Below are positions 25,000 through 33,785 of a stretch of 64,000 bases of DNA, piece by piece. The stretch lies in assembly GCF_003013695.1 (NCBI RefSeq), contig NZ_CP027792.1, positions 62,001 to 126,000 of the forward strand, in the 5' to 3' direction. Under the pieces are notes generated by a model, which did not search any database, was not told the origin of the DNA, and worked only from the letters and a program-made list of their open reading frames with translations. Origin of the DNA: Pulveribacter suum (GTDB lineage Bacteria; Pseudomonadota; Gammaproteobacteria; Burkholderiales; Burkholderiaceae_C). Made by a program: the position numbers and the translations under genes. Position 1 is the stretch's first letter; every line of letters starts with the position of its first letter.

Positions 25000-26139
25000 T
25001 CAGGCGCGGGGCGCGACCTGGTCCAGCGCGGCGCTCAGGTGCTGCACGGTGCGCTGCACGTTGTGCCACTTCTCCAGCCCGAACAGGCCGATGCGAAAGG
25101 TCATGAAGTCCGGCCCCTCGCCGCACTGCAGCGGCACGCCGGCGGCGGTCTGCAGGCCGGCCTCCATGAATTTCTTGCCGCTGTGGATGCCCGGGTCGGT
25201 GGTGTAGCTCACGACCACGCCCGGCGCCTTGAACCCTTCAGCCGCCACGCTGGGAAAGCCGCGGCCCTCCAGCAGCTCGCGCACCCTGGCGCCCAGCTCG
25301 ATCTGCTCGGCGCGCACCTTGTCGAAGCCGTATTCGCGCGTCTCCAGCATCACGTCGCGCAGGCGCACCAGGGCGTCGGTGGGCATGGTGGTGTGGTAGG
25401 CGTGCTGGCCCTTTTCGTAGCCCTCGGCGATCTGCATCCATTTTTTCAGGTCGCAGGAGAAGCTGGAGCTTTGCGTGCCCTCGATGGCCTCGCGGGCACG
25501 CGCCGACAACATCACCATGGCGCAGCACGGCGAGCTGCTCCAGCCCTTTTGCGGCGCGCTGATCAGCACGTCCACGCCCGTCGCCTCCATGTCCACCCAC
25601 ATGGCGCCGGAAGCCACGCAGTCCAGCACGAACAGCGCGCCGACGTCGTGCGCGGCGTCGCTCACGGCGCGCAGGTAGTCGTCCGGCAGGAGGATGCCGC
25701 TGGCCGTCTCCACATGCGGGGCAAACACCACCTTCGGTCTTTCCGCGCGGATGGCAGCTGCCACCTCATCGGCCGGGCACGGCGCCCAGGGCGCCTGGCT
25801 GCCGCCGTCCTGCTGGCGCGCCTTGCACACCACCGAGCCGCCCCCTAAGCCCTTGTCGGCGTCGAAGATCTGCGTCCACCGGTAGCTGAACCAGCCGTTG
25901 CGCACGATCAGCACTTTCTCCCTGTTGGCGAACTGCCGCGCCACCGCCTCCATGCCGAAGGTGCCACTGCCCGGCACCAGCACGGCCGTGTGGGCGTGAT
26001 AGACGCTCTTCAGCGTGCCCAGGATGTCCTGCATGACGCCCACGAAGCGCTTGGACATGTGGTTGAGCGCGCGGTCGGTATAGACCACCGAAAATTCAAG
26101 CAGTCCATCAGGGTCGATATCGGGCAAGAGGCCGGGCAT
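25000..26139 (-). CDS. Class V PLP-dependent aminotransferase
   Basis: 379 residues of the alanine-glyoxylate / serine-glyoxylate aminotransferase group (fold type I). The PLP-binding lysine is in ISAPQKGWSSSP (near 200), the aspartate in VLDCVASGAMW (near 175), and GSGTFGMEAVARQF holds the phosphate loop near 57-70. It probably transfers amino groups to glyoxylate or pyruvate; the donor cannot be told from sequence. The gap to the downstream DUF445 gene is GC-rich with nothing recognised. The acyl-CoA carboxylase gene upstream ends 65 bases away on the same strand. Confidence 0.88.
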   Translation of the reverse strand: MPGLLPDIDPDGLLEFSVVYTDRALNHMSKRFVGVMQDILGTLKSVYHAHTAVLVPGSGTFGMEAVARQFANREKVLIVRNGWFSYRWTQIFDADKGLGGGSVVCKARQQDGGSQAPWAPCPADEVAAAIRAERPKVVFAPHVETASGILLPDDYLRAVSDAAHDVGALFVLDCVASGAMWVDMEATGVDVLISAPQKGWSSSPCCAMVMLSARAREAIEGTQSSSFSCDLKKWMQIAEGYEKGQHAYHTTMPTDALVRLRDVMLETREYGFDKVRAEQIELGARVRELLEGRGFPSVAAEGFKAPGVVVSYTTDPGIHSGKKFMEAGLQTAAGVPLQCGEGPDFMTFRIGLFGLEKWHNVQRTVQHLSAALDQVAPRA

Positions 26140-26204
26140 GGGGTGGGTTCTCCGTCAACTGAAAGTGCGCCGCTGGCGCCAGGGCGGGCCAGCTTAACAC
26201 CGGC

Positions 26205-29200
26205 CTACCACGTGTCCACGAAGCGCGCGCGGGCTTCGCTGACGCGTGCCGAAGCCAGCCCGCGGGCCAGCCAGGCGCGCGTTTCGGCCGGGTCGATGAC
26301 AGCGTCGATCTCCAGCGTGCTGGCCAGGTGCATGGCCTCGCCGTGGGCGTACTGGCGCGCCAGCAGCTCGGCAAACAGCGCGTCGCGCTCGGCGCCCTCG
26401 GCCGCGGCGGCCAGCTCCTTGCGAAAGCCCAGGCGCACCGCGCCCTCCAGCCCCATAGCGCCGAACTCGCCCGTGGGCCAGGCGACGGTGAACACCGGCG
26501 CGTGCAGGGCGCCGGCCGCCATGCCCATGGCCCCCAGGCCGTAGCCCTTGCGCAGCACCACGGCGAAGAACGGCACCCGCAGGCTGGCCGCGGCCACGAA
26601 CAGGCGGCTGACGTGGCGCACCTGGGCGGTCTTCTCGGTGTCCGGCCCGACCATGAAGCCGGGCGTGTCGATCAGGCTGACCAGCGGCAGGCCGTGGGCG
26701 TTGCACAGCTGCATGAAACGCGCCGCCTTGTCGGCCGCATCCGCGTCGATGGCGCCGCCCAGGTGAGCCGGGTTGCTGGCCAGCAGCCCCACCGGCCGGC
26801 CCTCGATGCGCGCCAAGGCCGTGTGGATGCCCGCGCCGAAGCCGGTGCGCAGCGCCAACAGGCTGCCCTCGTCCACCAGGCCCGCCATGGCGGCGCGGGT
26901 GTCATACACGCGCAGGCGGTTCTCGGGCACCACGGCGCGCAGGGCGCGCTGGTCGGGCGCGCTCCACTGGCTGGCGCGGCCCTGGAAGAACGACAGGTAG
27001 TGCCGCGCCGCGGCCACGGCCGCGCGCTCGTCCTGCACCAGCAGGTCGATCACGCCGCTGGCGTGCTGCACGCCGGCCGGGCCGATGTCCTCGGGCGCGA
27101 ACACGCCCAGCCCGCCGCCTTCCACCATGGCCGGCCCGCCCATGCCGATGTTGCTGGTGCGCGTGGCGATGACCACGTCGCTGCAGCCCAGCAGCGCGGC
27201 GTTGCCGGCAAAGCAGCGCCCGTGCGCAATGCCCAGCACCGGCACCTGGCCCGACAGCGCGGCGTAGGCGGCAAAGGTATGCACGTGCAGCCCGGCGACG
27301 ATGGCCATGTCGGTGTCGCCCGGCCGCCCGCCGCCGCCTTCGGCGAACAGCACCACGGGCAGTTGCTGGTCCAGGGCGATGCCCAGCATGCGGTCGGTCT
27401 TGGCGTGGTTGCGCATGCCCTGGGTGCCGGCCAGCACCGTGGCGTCGTAGGCCATGACGACGGTGCGGGCGCGCTCCTCGCCATACGCGGCGCCGTTGAC
27501 GCTGCCGATGCCGGTGACCATGCCGTCGGCCGGGGTGTTGGCGATCAGGTCCTGCATGCTGCGCCGGCGCGTCTGCGCGGCCACGGCCAGCTGGCCGTAT
27601 TCGATGAAGCTGTCTGCGTCGCACAGGTCGGCAATGTTCTCGCGCGCGCTGCGGCTTCCCTGGGCGTGGCGGCGGGCCATGGCCTCGGGGCGGGCGGCGT
27701 CCAGGGTGTGCGCATGGCGGTCGATGACGCGCTGCAGGTCGGCGCGGATGTGGTCCGGGCCTTGCTGCGGCCCGCTCGCGTGCTCCAGCGGCTCGGCACT
27801 GGCGGCCTCTTCCAGCACCAGCACCGGCTGGCCCGGCGCCAGCTGCGCGCCGGGGCGGGCCAGCAGGCGCAGCACGCGGCCGGCGTGCGGGGCGGCCAGC
27901 ACGTGCTCCATCTTCATGGCCTCCAGCACGGCCAGCTCGGCGCCGGCGGCGACCACGTCGCCCTCGGCCACGGCCAGCTGCACCAGGCGCGCGGGCATGG
28001 GGGCGCAGACGGTGCCCTCAGGCGCAGCGGCCTGGGGCGTTTCAGGGTCTTTTTGGCCTCCAGCGCTTGTGGAGCAAGCATTGGCAGCTATGGTTTTTGA
28101 TGCCTCTTGCAGCAGCTCGGGCAGCGCCGCTTCGAGCCAGCGCGTGTGCAGCGGCTGCTGGCTCTCCATCTCGGGCCGCGCGGCCAGGGCGCGCAGCAGG
28201 GGCAGGTTGGTCGGCAGGCCGTCGATGGTGCATTCGGCCAGCGCCCGGCGCGAGCGGCGCAGCGCCGCGGCAAAACCGCCCGGCGCATGCACGATGAGCT
28301 TGGCCAGCAGCGTGTCGTAGTGCGGCGAGGGCGCGCTGCCGGCCACGCCATGCGTGTCCACGCGCACGCCCGGGCCGCTGGGCAGGTCGAAGCGCACCAG
28401 CGTGCCGCTGCCAGGCAGCGCGTTGCCCTGGGCGTCGTATTGCTCGGCGTTGATGCGCCACTGGATGGCGCAGCCGCGCACGGGCGGCGGCGCCTCAGCC
28501 GACAAGCCCAGATCGGCCAGCCGCTCGCCCGCGGCCAGGCGGATCTGCGCCTGCACCAGGTCCACGCCGGTGACTTCTTCCGTCACCGTGTGCTCGACCT
28601 GCAGCCGGGCATTGGCCTCGATGAAGACGAAGGGCAGCGTGCTGCTTTGCGCATCCACCAGGAATTCGAACGTGCCCAGGCCCTCGTAGCGCACGGCGCG
28701 CGCCAGGGCCAGCGCCGCCTGGGTCAGCTGCGCGCGCAGCGGCGGCGACAGCGTGGGGCTGGGGGCAATCTCCACCAGCTTTTGAAAGCGCCGCTGCAGC
28801 GTGCATTCGCGCTCGCCCAGCGCCACGGCGTCGCGGCCGTCGGCGACGACCTGCACCTCGATGTGGCGCGCGCCTTCCATCAGCCGCTCGACGTACAGGC
28901 CGTCCGCGCCGAAGGCTGCCTGGGCCTCGCGGCGGCAGCGCTCCCAGGCGTCCTGCAGGGCGTCGGCGCTGCGCACGGCGCGCATGCCGCGCCCGCCGCC
29001 GCCGCCCACGGCCTTGAGCATGACGCCGGCGCCGCCCTGCGCGGCCAGGAAGTCCTGCGCCTGCTGCAGCGACACGGCCGCGCCGCTGCCGGGCATGACG
29101 GGCACGCCCTGCTCCTGGGCCAGCGCACGCGAGCGCGCCTTGTCGCCCAACAGCGCCAGCTGCGCCGGCGTGGGGCCGATGAAGCGCAGGCCGGCGCCTT

Positions 29201-29483
29201 CGCAGGCGCGCGCGAAATCGGCGCGCTCGCTCAAAAAGCCGTAGCCGGGGTGGATGGCGTCGCAGCCCTGGGCGCGGGCGATGGCGATCAGCGCCGCGCC
29301 GTCCAGGTAGGCGGCGGGACCGCTGGCGGCCAGGGCCACGGCGGCGTCGGCGGCGCGCACGTGCGGGGCGCCGGCGTCGTCTTCGGCATGGACGGCGACG
29401 CTGGCGGCGCCCAGTTCGTACAGGGCGCGCACGATGCGCAGGGCCACCTCGCCGCGGTTGGCAATCAGGACTTTGTGGAACAT
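26205..29483 (-). CDS. Single-chain biotin-dependent acyl-CoA carboxylase (BC-BCCP-CT fusion)
   Basis: 1092 residues carrying all three activities in one chain. Biotin carboxylase (about 1-450) shows the ATP-grasp loop KAVGGGGGRGMRAV, ERECTLQRRFQK and EANARLQVEHTVTEE. BCCP (about 495-565) has the biotinylation site EAMKMEH (Lys near 522). The carboxyltransferase (about 590-1092) has VVLFAEGGGGRPGDTD and TSNIGMGGPAMVEGGG. The order and size match the single-chain long-chain acyl-CoA carboxylases (LCC) described from Mycobacterium and Rhodopseudomonas; the true substrate is unknown. Residues about 461-481, between BC and BCCP, are encoded by an interspersed repeat (R6). The neighbouring acyl-CoA synthetase, though broken, and TetR gene suggest fatty-acid metabolism. 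Confidence 0.92.
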   Translation of the reverse strand: MFHKVLIANRGEVALRIVRALYELGAASVAVHAEDDAGAPHVRAADAAVALAASGPAAYLDGAALIAIARAQGCDAIHPGYGFLSERADFARACEGAGLRFIGPTPAQLALLGDKARSRALAQEQGVPVMPGSGAAVSLQQAQDFLAAQGGAGVMLKAVGGGGGRGMRAVRSADALQDAWERCRREAQAAFGADGLYVERLMEGARHIEVQVVADGRDAVALGERECTLQRRFQKLVEIAPSPTLSPPLRAQLTQAALALARAVRYEGLGTFEFLVDAQSSTLPFVFIEANARLQVEHTVTEEVTGVDLVQAQIRLAAGERLADLGLSAEAPPPVRGCAIQWRINAEQYDAQGNALPGSGTLVRFDLPSGPGVRVDTHGVAGSAPSPHYDTLLAKLIVHAPGGFAAALRRSRRALAECTIDGLPTNLPLLRALAARPEMESQQPLHTRWLEAALPELLQEASKTIAANACSTSAGGQKDPETPQAAAPEGTVCAPMPARLVQLAVAEGDVVAAGAELAVLEAMKMEHVLAAPHAGRVLRLLARPGAQLAPGQPVLVLEEAASAEPLEHASGPQQGPDHIRADLQRVIDRHAHTLDAARPEAMARRHAQGSRSARENIADLCDADSFIEYGQLAVAAQTRRRSMQDLIANTPADGMVTGIGSVNGAAYGEERARTVVMAYDATVLAGTQGMRNHAKTDRMLGIALDQQLPVVLFAEGGGGRPGDTDMAIVAGLHVHTFAAYAALSGQVPVLGIAHGRCFAGNAALLGCSDVVIATRTSNIGMGGPAMVEGGGLGVFAPEDIGPAGVQHASGVIDLLVQDERAAVAAARHYLSFFQGRASQWSAPDQRALRAVVPENRLRVYDTRAAMAGLVDEGSLLALRTGFGAGIHTALARIEGRPVGLLASNPAHLGGAIDADAADKAARFMQLCNAHGLPLVSLIDTPGFMVGPDTEKTAQVRHVSRLFVAAASLRVPFFAVVLRKGYGLGAMGMAAGALHAPVFTVAWPTGEFGAMGLEGAVRLGFRKELAAAAEGAERDALFAELLARQYAHGEAMHLASTLEIDAVIDPAETRAWLARGLASARVSEARARFVDTW
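28040..28102 (-). repeat. Interspersed palindromic repeat, copy R6 (inside the carboxylase linker)
   Basis: On the minus strand: CATCAAAAACCATAGCTGCC, AATGCTTGCTCCAC, AAGCGCTGGAGGCC, AAAAAG, and a CCTGAAA tail. It is in frame and in sense with the carboxylase, encoding ASKTIAANACSTSAGGQK between the biotin carboxylase and BCCP domains. Confidence 0.85.
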
Positions 29484-29487
29484 GGTT

Positions 29488-29549
29488 CTTTGATTTTGAT
29501 AGCTGCCAGCGCTTGCCCAGCAAGGGCTGGAGGCCGATTTGGCTTGAAA
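29488..29549 (+). repeat. Interspersed palindromic repeat, copy R7
   Basis: On the plus strand: TTTTGATAGCTGCCAGCGCT, TGCCCAGC, AAGGGCTGGAGGCC, GATTTGGCTTGAAA. It fills almost the whole 67-base gap between the acyl-CoA synthetase stop and the carboxylase start, so the carboxylase ribosome-binding region borders it. This is among the best-preserved copies. Confidence 0.9.
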
Positions 29550-29550
29550 C

Positions 29551-31158
29551 TCAATCCGCGTCGCGCAGCAGCCGGCGCAGCACCTTGCCGGCGCCGGTGG
29601 CCGGCAATGCGGCCACTACGCGCACCTCGCGCGGCGCCTTGTAGGGCGCCATGTGCTCGCGGCACCAGGCGGTGAAGGCCTCGGCGTCGATCTGCTGGCC
29701 CGCCCGCGGCACCAGGAAGGCGCGCACCACTTCGCCCTTGTCGGCATGGGGCACGCCGATGACGGCGGACTGCGCCACGGCAGGGTGGCGGTTCAAAAGG
29801 GCCTCGACCTCCTCGGGAAAGACGCTTTAGCCCGAGACCTTGATCATTTCCTTGAAGCGGCCGAGGAAGGTGAGGTAGCCGTCCGCGTCCAGCTGGCCCA
29901 TGTCGCCGGTGTGCACCCAGCCGCCGCGCAGGGTCTGGGCCGTGGCCTCGGGCTTGTTCCAGTAGCCCTGGAAGTTGCCGGGCCCGCGCACCACGATCTC
30001 GCCCTGCTCGCCGGCGGGCAGCGGCTGGCCGGTGGCCGGGTCGATGATGGCGATCTCGTTGCCCGGCACGGCGCGGCCCTGCGTGCCCCAGCGGATGGCG
30101 CCCGCCGGCATGGCGGTGTCCACGGTGTGGGTCTCGCTCAGGCCGTAGGCGGCCTCGTGGCTGGTGCAGTGGGGGGCGAAGGCGCGCCATTGGCGCGCCA
30201 GCTCCTCGGTCCAGGCAAAGCCGAAGCTGGTCACCGGGTTGCGGCGCAGCGCGCTCCAGTCGCGCTGGCCGGCGTCCGGCAGCTGCATCAGCGCGCCGTT
30301 CATGGGGGCGATGCTGTACCACCAGGTGATGCGCCGGCTCTCCAGCGCCTGGGCCACGCCGGCGGGGTCAAAGCGGTACAGCAGCGTCATGGCCGTGCCG
30401 CTGAAGACGGGCAGGTTCACGCCCATGACCATGCCGGCGATGTGGTACAGCGGCGCCACGGCCAGCAGCCGGTCGTCCTGCGCCAGGCCGTTGCACTGCG
30501 CGGCGGCCTGGGTCTTGAACAGCGCGTTGCCGTAGCTGAGCATGGCGCCCTTCGGCAACCCCGTGGTGCCGGACGTGTAGGTCATCAGCGCCACGTCGTC
30601 CAGCGACAGCGCCACGGGCGCGGGCGTGCCGCCGGCGGCGACCACGGCCAGGAAGTCCTCGTCGCCCTCCGCCAGCGGCTGGCTGGCAGTGCGCTGGGCC
30701 TCCAGCTCGGGCGGCACGGGCAAGTCCGGCGCGCCCGGCAGCAGCTCGCCGTGGCGCACCACGAAGACATGGGCCAGGCGCGTTCGCGCACGGACTTTGT
30801 CCACCACCGGCAGCAGCACGTCGGCGGCCACCAGCACGCGCGCGCCCAGGTCGGCCAGCTGGTAGTGCAGCTCGTGCTCCTTGTTCAGCGGGCCGCAGGG
30901 GCAGACGATGGCGCCGATCTTCTGGATGCCGTAGTGCGCCATCAGGTACTGCGGGCAGTTGTTCAGGAACAGCGCCACCGGCTCGCCCTTTTGCACGCCC
31001 AGCGCCTGCAGTCGGGCGGCGAAGGCGTCGCTGGCGGCGTCCAGTTCGGCCCAGGTGATGCGGCGGCCGTACCAGTCGACGGCGGTGGCGCCCGGCGTGG
31101 TGCGGGCGTGGCGGCGCAGGTGCTCGTGCAGGGGCTGGAGGGCCTGGGGGTCGGTCAT
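29551..31158 (-). pseudogene. AMP-forming acyl-CoA synthetase gene interrupted by an in-frame TAA
   Basis: Adenylate-forming enzyme family. From the ATG at 31158 (MTDPQALQPLHEHL) the frame runs 443 codons with the AMP-binding P-loop (MTYTSGTTGLPKG), YGLSETH and GGWVHTGDMGQLDADGY, then meets TAA at 29827-29829 within KVSG-stop-SVFPEEVEALLN. In this family the position is normally Tyr (KVSGYSVFPEEVE), so one base (C or T to A) created the stop. The same frame continues intact for 92 codons, including the C-terminal catalytic-lysine motif (TGAGKVLRRLL). A truncated product would lack that lysine. Recent nonsense mutation, sequencing error or readthrough are all possible. It is divergent from the TetR gene and upstream of the carboxylase. 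Confidence 0.88.
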
Positions 31159-31228
31159 GCGGTGTCTCCTGGAAAGCTTCTTGGTTCGCTCGGTGCTTGC
31201 CAGCATAAGCGGGCGCCGCGCACAATGC

Positions 31229-31240
31229 TACCCATGGGTA
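31229..31240. promoter_or_regulatory. 12-bp perfect palindrome at the TetR gene start, candidate operator
   Basis: TACCCATGGGTA is self-complementary and includes the probable start codon of the TetR gene. It lies in the 75-base divergent gap to the acyl-CoA synthetase gene, a usual place for a TetR autoregulatory operator. No second copy was found nearby, so this is a suggestion. Confidence 0.35.
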
Positions 31241-31935
31241 TAACGCAGGTGACAGGCACGGGCGCGGACGCGCATCCCTTCCCCGGCACGCTGGGGCGCG
31301 GGCGCCAGCGCGCCGACACGCCCGGCAGCGCGGACAAGCGCGAGCGCATCCTGGCCGTGGCCGAGCAGCTCTTTGCGGCGCAGGGCTACGCCAGCACGAC
31401 CATGGAGCAGATCGTGCAGGCGCTGGGCGTGACCAAGCCCTTCGTCTATTACTACTTCCGCAACAAGCTGGAGATCTTCGAGCTGCTGAGCTGGCGCCCG
31501 GCGGTGGCCTGCTTCACGGCGCTGGACTTTGCCCAGGGCGACGTGCGCCCGGCGCACGAGAAGGTCGCGGCCGGCATGGAGCAGCTGATCCGCGCCACCA
31601 TCGCGCACTACCCGGCCGCGTTCTTTCCGTACCGCGAGCCGCAGGTCTATACAGAGCGCTTCGTCGCCGCGCAAAGACGCCTGGCCAACCATTTCTACGA
31701 GCGCCTGTGCCAGCTGCTGGAGCAGGGCCGCGCCGAAGGCTGGTTCGACGTGGGCGAGGTGCGCATCGCCGCCCAGGCGGCGTGCAGCCTGCCGGGCTTT
31801 CTCTACCAGTGGTACCGGCCCGACGGCCGCCTGCCGCCGGAGGCGATGGTGGCCGAGCTGACACAGCTGGCCTGCCGCGTGCTGGGGCTGCGAGGCAGCG
31901 TAGGACCCGCGCCGGTCGCTCAGGCCGGCGGGTAG
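31234..31935 (+). CDS. TetR-family transcriptional regulator
   Basis: About 233 residues from the ATG at 31234 (MGITQVTGTG); another in-frame ATG at 31225 would add three residues. A 30-residue polar leader precedes the TetR helix-turn-helix (about 35-82: RERILAVAEQLFAAQGYAST, then VTKPFVYYYFRNKLEIF). The C-terminal ligand domain is unassigned. It diverges from the acyl-CoA synthetase gene and probably controls it and the carboxylase in response to an acyl-CoA or fatty acid; this is inferred from position. Its 3' end overlaps convergent yggS by 16 bases. Confidence 0.85.
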   Translation: MGITQVTGTGADAHPFPGTLGRGRQRADTPGSADKRERILAVAEQLFAAQGYASTTMEQIVQALGVTKPFVYYYFRNKLEIFELLSWRPAVACFTALDFAQGDVRPAHEKVAAGMEQLIRATIAHYPAAFFPYREPQVYTERFVAAQRRLANHFYERLCQLLEQGRAEGWFDVGEVRIAAQAACSLPGFLYQWYRPDGRLPPEAMVAELTQLACRVLGLRGSVGPAPVAQAGG

Positions 31936-32645
31936 CTGCGCGCGCCGAAGAGGCCGCTGCCCACGCGCACCAGCGTGCTGCCGGCGGCGATCGCCGCTTC
32001 CAGGTCGGCCGTCATGCCCAGCGACAGGGTGTCGAAGTGCTCCAGCCCCGGCGCGCCGCAGGCGGCGATGGCGTCGAACACCTCCCGCACCCGCCCGTGC
32101 ACGGCGCGCTGGGCCGCGGGGCCCTCCACCGGGTCAGGGATGCTCATCACCCCGCGCAGGCACAGGCGCGGCAGCTGCGCCACGTCGCGGGCCAGGGCCA
32201 GCGCCTCTTGCGGGGCCACGCCAGACTTGCTGGCGCCGCCATCCACATTGACCTGGATGCACACCATGAGCGGCGGCAGCTGCTCGGGGCGCTGGTCCGA
32301 CAGGCGCTGGGCGATCTTCAGCCGGTCCACCGTGTGCGCCCAGTGAAAGTGCTCGGCCACCAGCCGCGTCTTGTTGCTCTGGATGGGACCGATGCAGTGC
32401 CAGCGCAGCTCGGCGGCCAGTTCCGGCGCGAGCGCGGCCACGGCGGCCCTCTTGTCCAGCGCTTCCTGCAGATAGTTTTCGCCAAAAGCGCGCTGGCCGG
32501 CGTGCGCGGCCTGCAGCACCTCGGGCGCGCCAAAGGTCTTGGACACCGCCAGCAGGCCGACGCTGGCCGGGGCGCGGCCCGCCGCCTCGCAGGCGCGGGC
32601 GATGCGCCCCTGCACGTGCTCCAGATTGGCAGCGATGGTCGTCAT
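31920..32645 (-). CDS. YggS-family pyridoxal phosphate homeostasis protein
   Basis: 241-residue PLP-binding protein with a single alanine-racemase-like barrel (COG0325, YggS/PROSC/PLPBP). The PLP lysine is in LLAVSKTFGAP (near 36), with RAFGENYLQEAL, WHCIGPIQSNKTR and SLGMTADLEAAIAAGSTLVRVG as family motifs. It has no racemase activity in studied homologues and maintains PLP and amino/keto-acid balance. The gene is divergent from pilT, as in Pseudomonas and many betaproteobacteria. Confidence 0.95.
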   Translation of the reverse strand: MTTIAANLEHVQGRIARACEAAGRAPASVGLLAVSKTFGAPEVLQAAHAGQRAFGENYLQEALDKRAAVAALAPELAAELRWHCIGPIQSNKTRLVAEHFHWAHTVDRLKIAQRLSDQRPEQLPPLMVCIQVNVDGGASKSGVAPQEALALARDVAQLPRLCLRGVMSIPDPVEGPAAQRAVHGRVREVFDAIAACGAPGLEHFDTLSLGMTADLEAAIAAGSTLVRVGSGLFGARSYPPA

Positions 32646-32689
32646 AATGCGCGGCGAGCGTAACAGACGAACATCAGAGGGACTCTTCC

Positions 32690-33733
32690 GTGGACATCAC
32701 CCAGCTGCTTGCCTTCAGTGTCAAGAACAAGGCCTCGGACCTGCACCTGTCCGCCGGGCTGCCGCCCATGATCCGCGTGCATGGCGACGTGCGCCGCCTG
32801 AACGTCGATGCGCTGGACCACAAGACGGTGCACGCCATGGTGTACGACATCATGACGGACTCGCAGCGCAAGGTGTACGAGGAGTTCCTGGAGGTGGACT
32901 TCTCCTTCGAGATCGACGGCCTGGCGCGCTTTCGCGTCAACGCCTTCAACCACTACCGCGGCGCAGGCGCGGTGTTCCGGACCATTCCCAGCAAGATCCT
33001 CACGCTGGAGCAGCTGAATGCGCCCAAGATCTTCGCCGACCTGGCGCTCAAGCCCCGGGGCCTGGTGCTGGTGACCGGCCCCACGGGCTCGGGCAAGTCC
33101 ACCACGCTGGCCGGCATGGTCAACCACCTGAACGAGAGCGAGTACGGCCACATCCTCACCGTCGAGGACCCGATCGAGTTCGTGCACGAATCCAAGAAGA
33201 GCCTGATCAACCAGCGCGAGGTCGGGCCGATGACGCTGTCGTTCTCCGCCGCGCTGCGCTCGGCCCTGCGCGAGGACCCGGACGCCATCCTGGTGGGCGA
33301 AATGCGCGACCTGGAGACCATCCGCCTGGCCATGACGGCGGCCGAAACGGGCCACCTGGTGTTCGGCACGCTGCACACGTCGAGTGCCGCCAAGACCATC
33401 GACCGCATCATCGACGTCTTCCCCGCCGAGGAAAAGGAGATGGTGCGGGCCATGCTGTCGGAGTCGCTGCAGGCCGTGATCTCGCAGACATTGTGCAAGA
33501 CCAAGGACGGCTCGGGCCGCGTGGCGGCGCACGAGATCATGCTGGGCACCAGCGCCATCCGCAACCTGATCCGCGAGGCCAAGGTGGCGCAGATGTACTC
33601 CACCATCCAGACCGGCAACAGCGTGGGCATGCAGACGCTGGACCAGAACCTGGCCGACCTGGTGCGGCGCAACATCATCAGCCCGGCCGAGGCCCGCAGC
33701 AAGGCCAAGATCCCGGAAAACTTCCCCGGCTGA
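32690..33733 (+). CDS. pilT: Type IV pilus retraction ATPase PilT
   Basis: Hexameric cytoplasmic ATPase that depolymerises type IV pili and drives twitching. It is 347 residues from a GTG start at 32690, with AGAGGGA as ribosome-binding site. Visible: N-terminal PAS-like domain, Walker A GPTGSGKST (near 129-137), Asp box (TVEDPIEFVH), Walker B (DAILVGEMRD), His box (HLVFGTLHTSSAAKT), and the C-terminal retraction signature AIRNLIRE (near 288). pilU follows after 52 bases. No other pilus genes are in the window. Confidence 0.97.
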   Translation: MDITQLLAFSVKNKASDLHLSAGLPPMIRVHGDVRRLNVDALDHKTVHAMVYDIMTDSQRKVYEEFLEVDFSFEIDGLARFRVNAFNHYRGAGAVFRTIPSKILTLEQLNAPKIFADLALKPRGLVLVTGPTGSGKSTTLAGMVNHLNESEYGHILTVEDPIEFVHESKKSLINQREVGPMTLSFSAALRSALREDPDAILVGEMRDLETIRLAMTAAETGHLVFGTLHTSSAAKTIDRIIDVFPAEEKEMVRAMLSESLQAVISQTLCKTKDGSGRVAAHEIMLGTSAIRNLIREAKVAQMYSTIQTGNSVGMQTLDQNLADLVRRNIISPAEARSKAKIPENFPG

Positions 33734-33785
33734 CGCCGCGCTCGCCTGGGCGACAATGGCCGCCGGCATCTTTGGAGACAGCACA

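Noticed and set aside
31920..31935. 16-base overlap of tetR and yggS as a sign of a misplaced stop or frameshift
   Set aside because: Both proteins have normal C-termini; short convergent overlaps are common in compact genomes.
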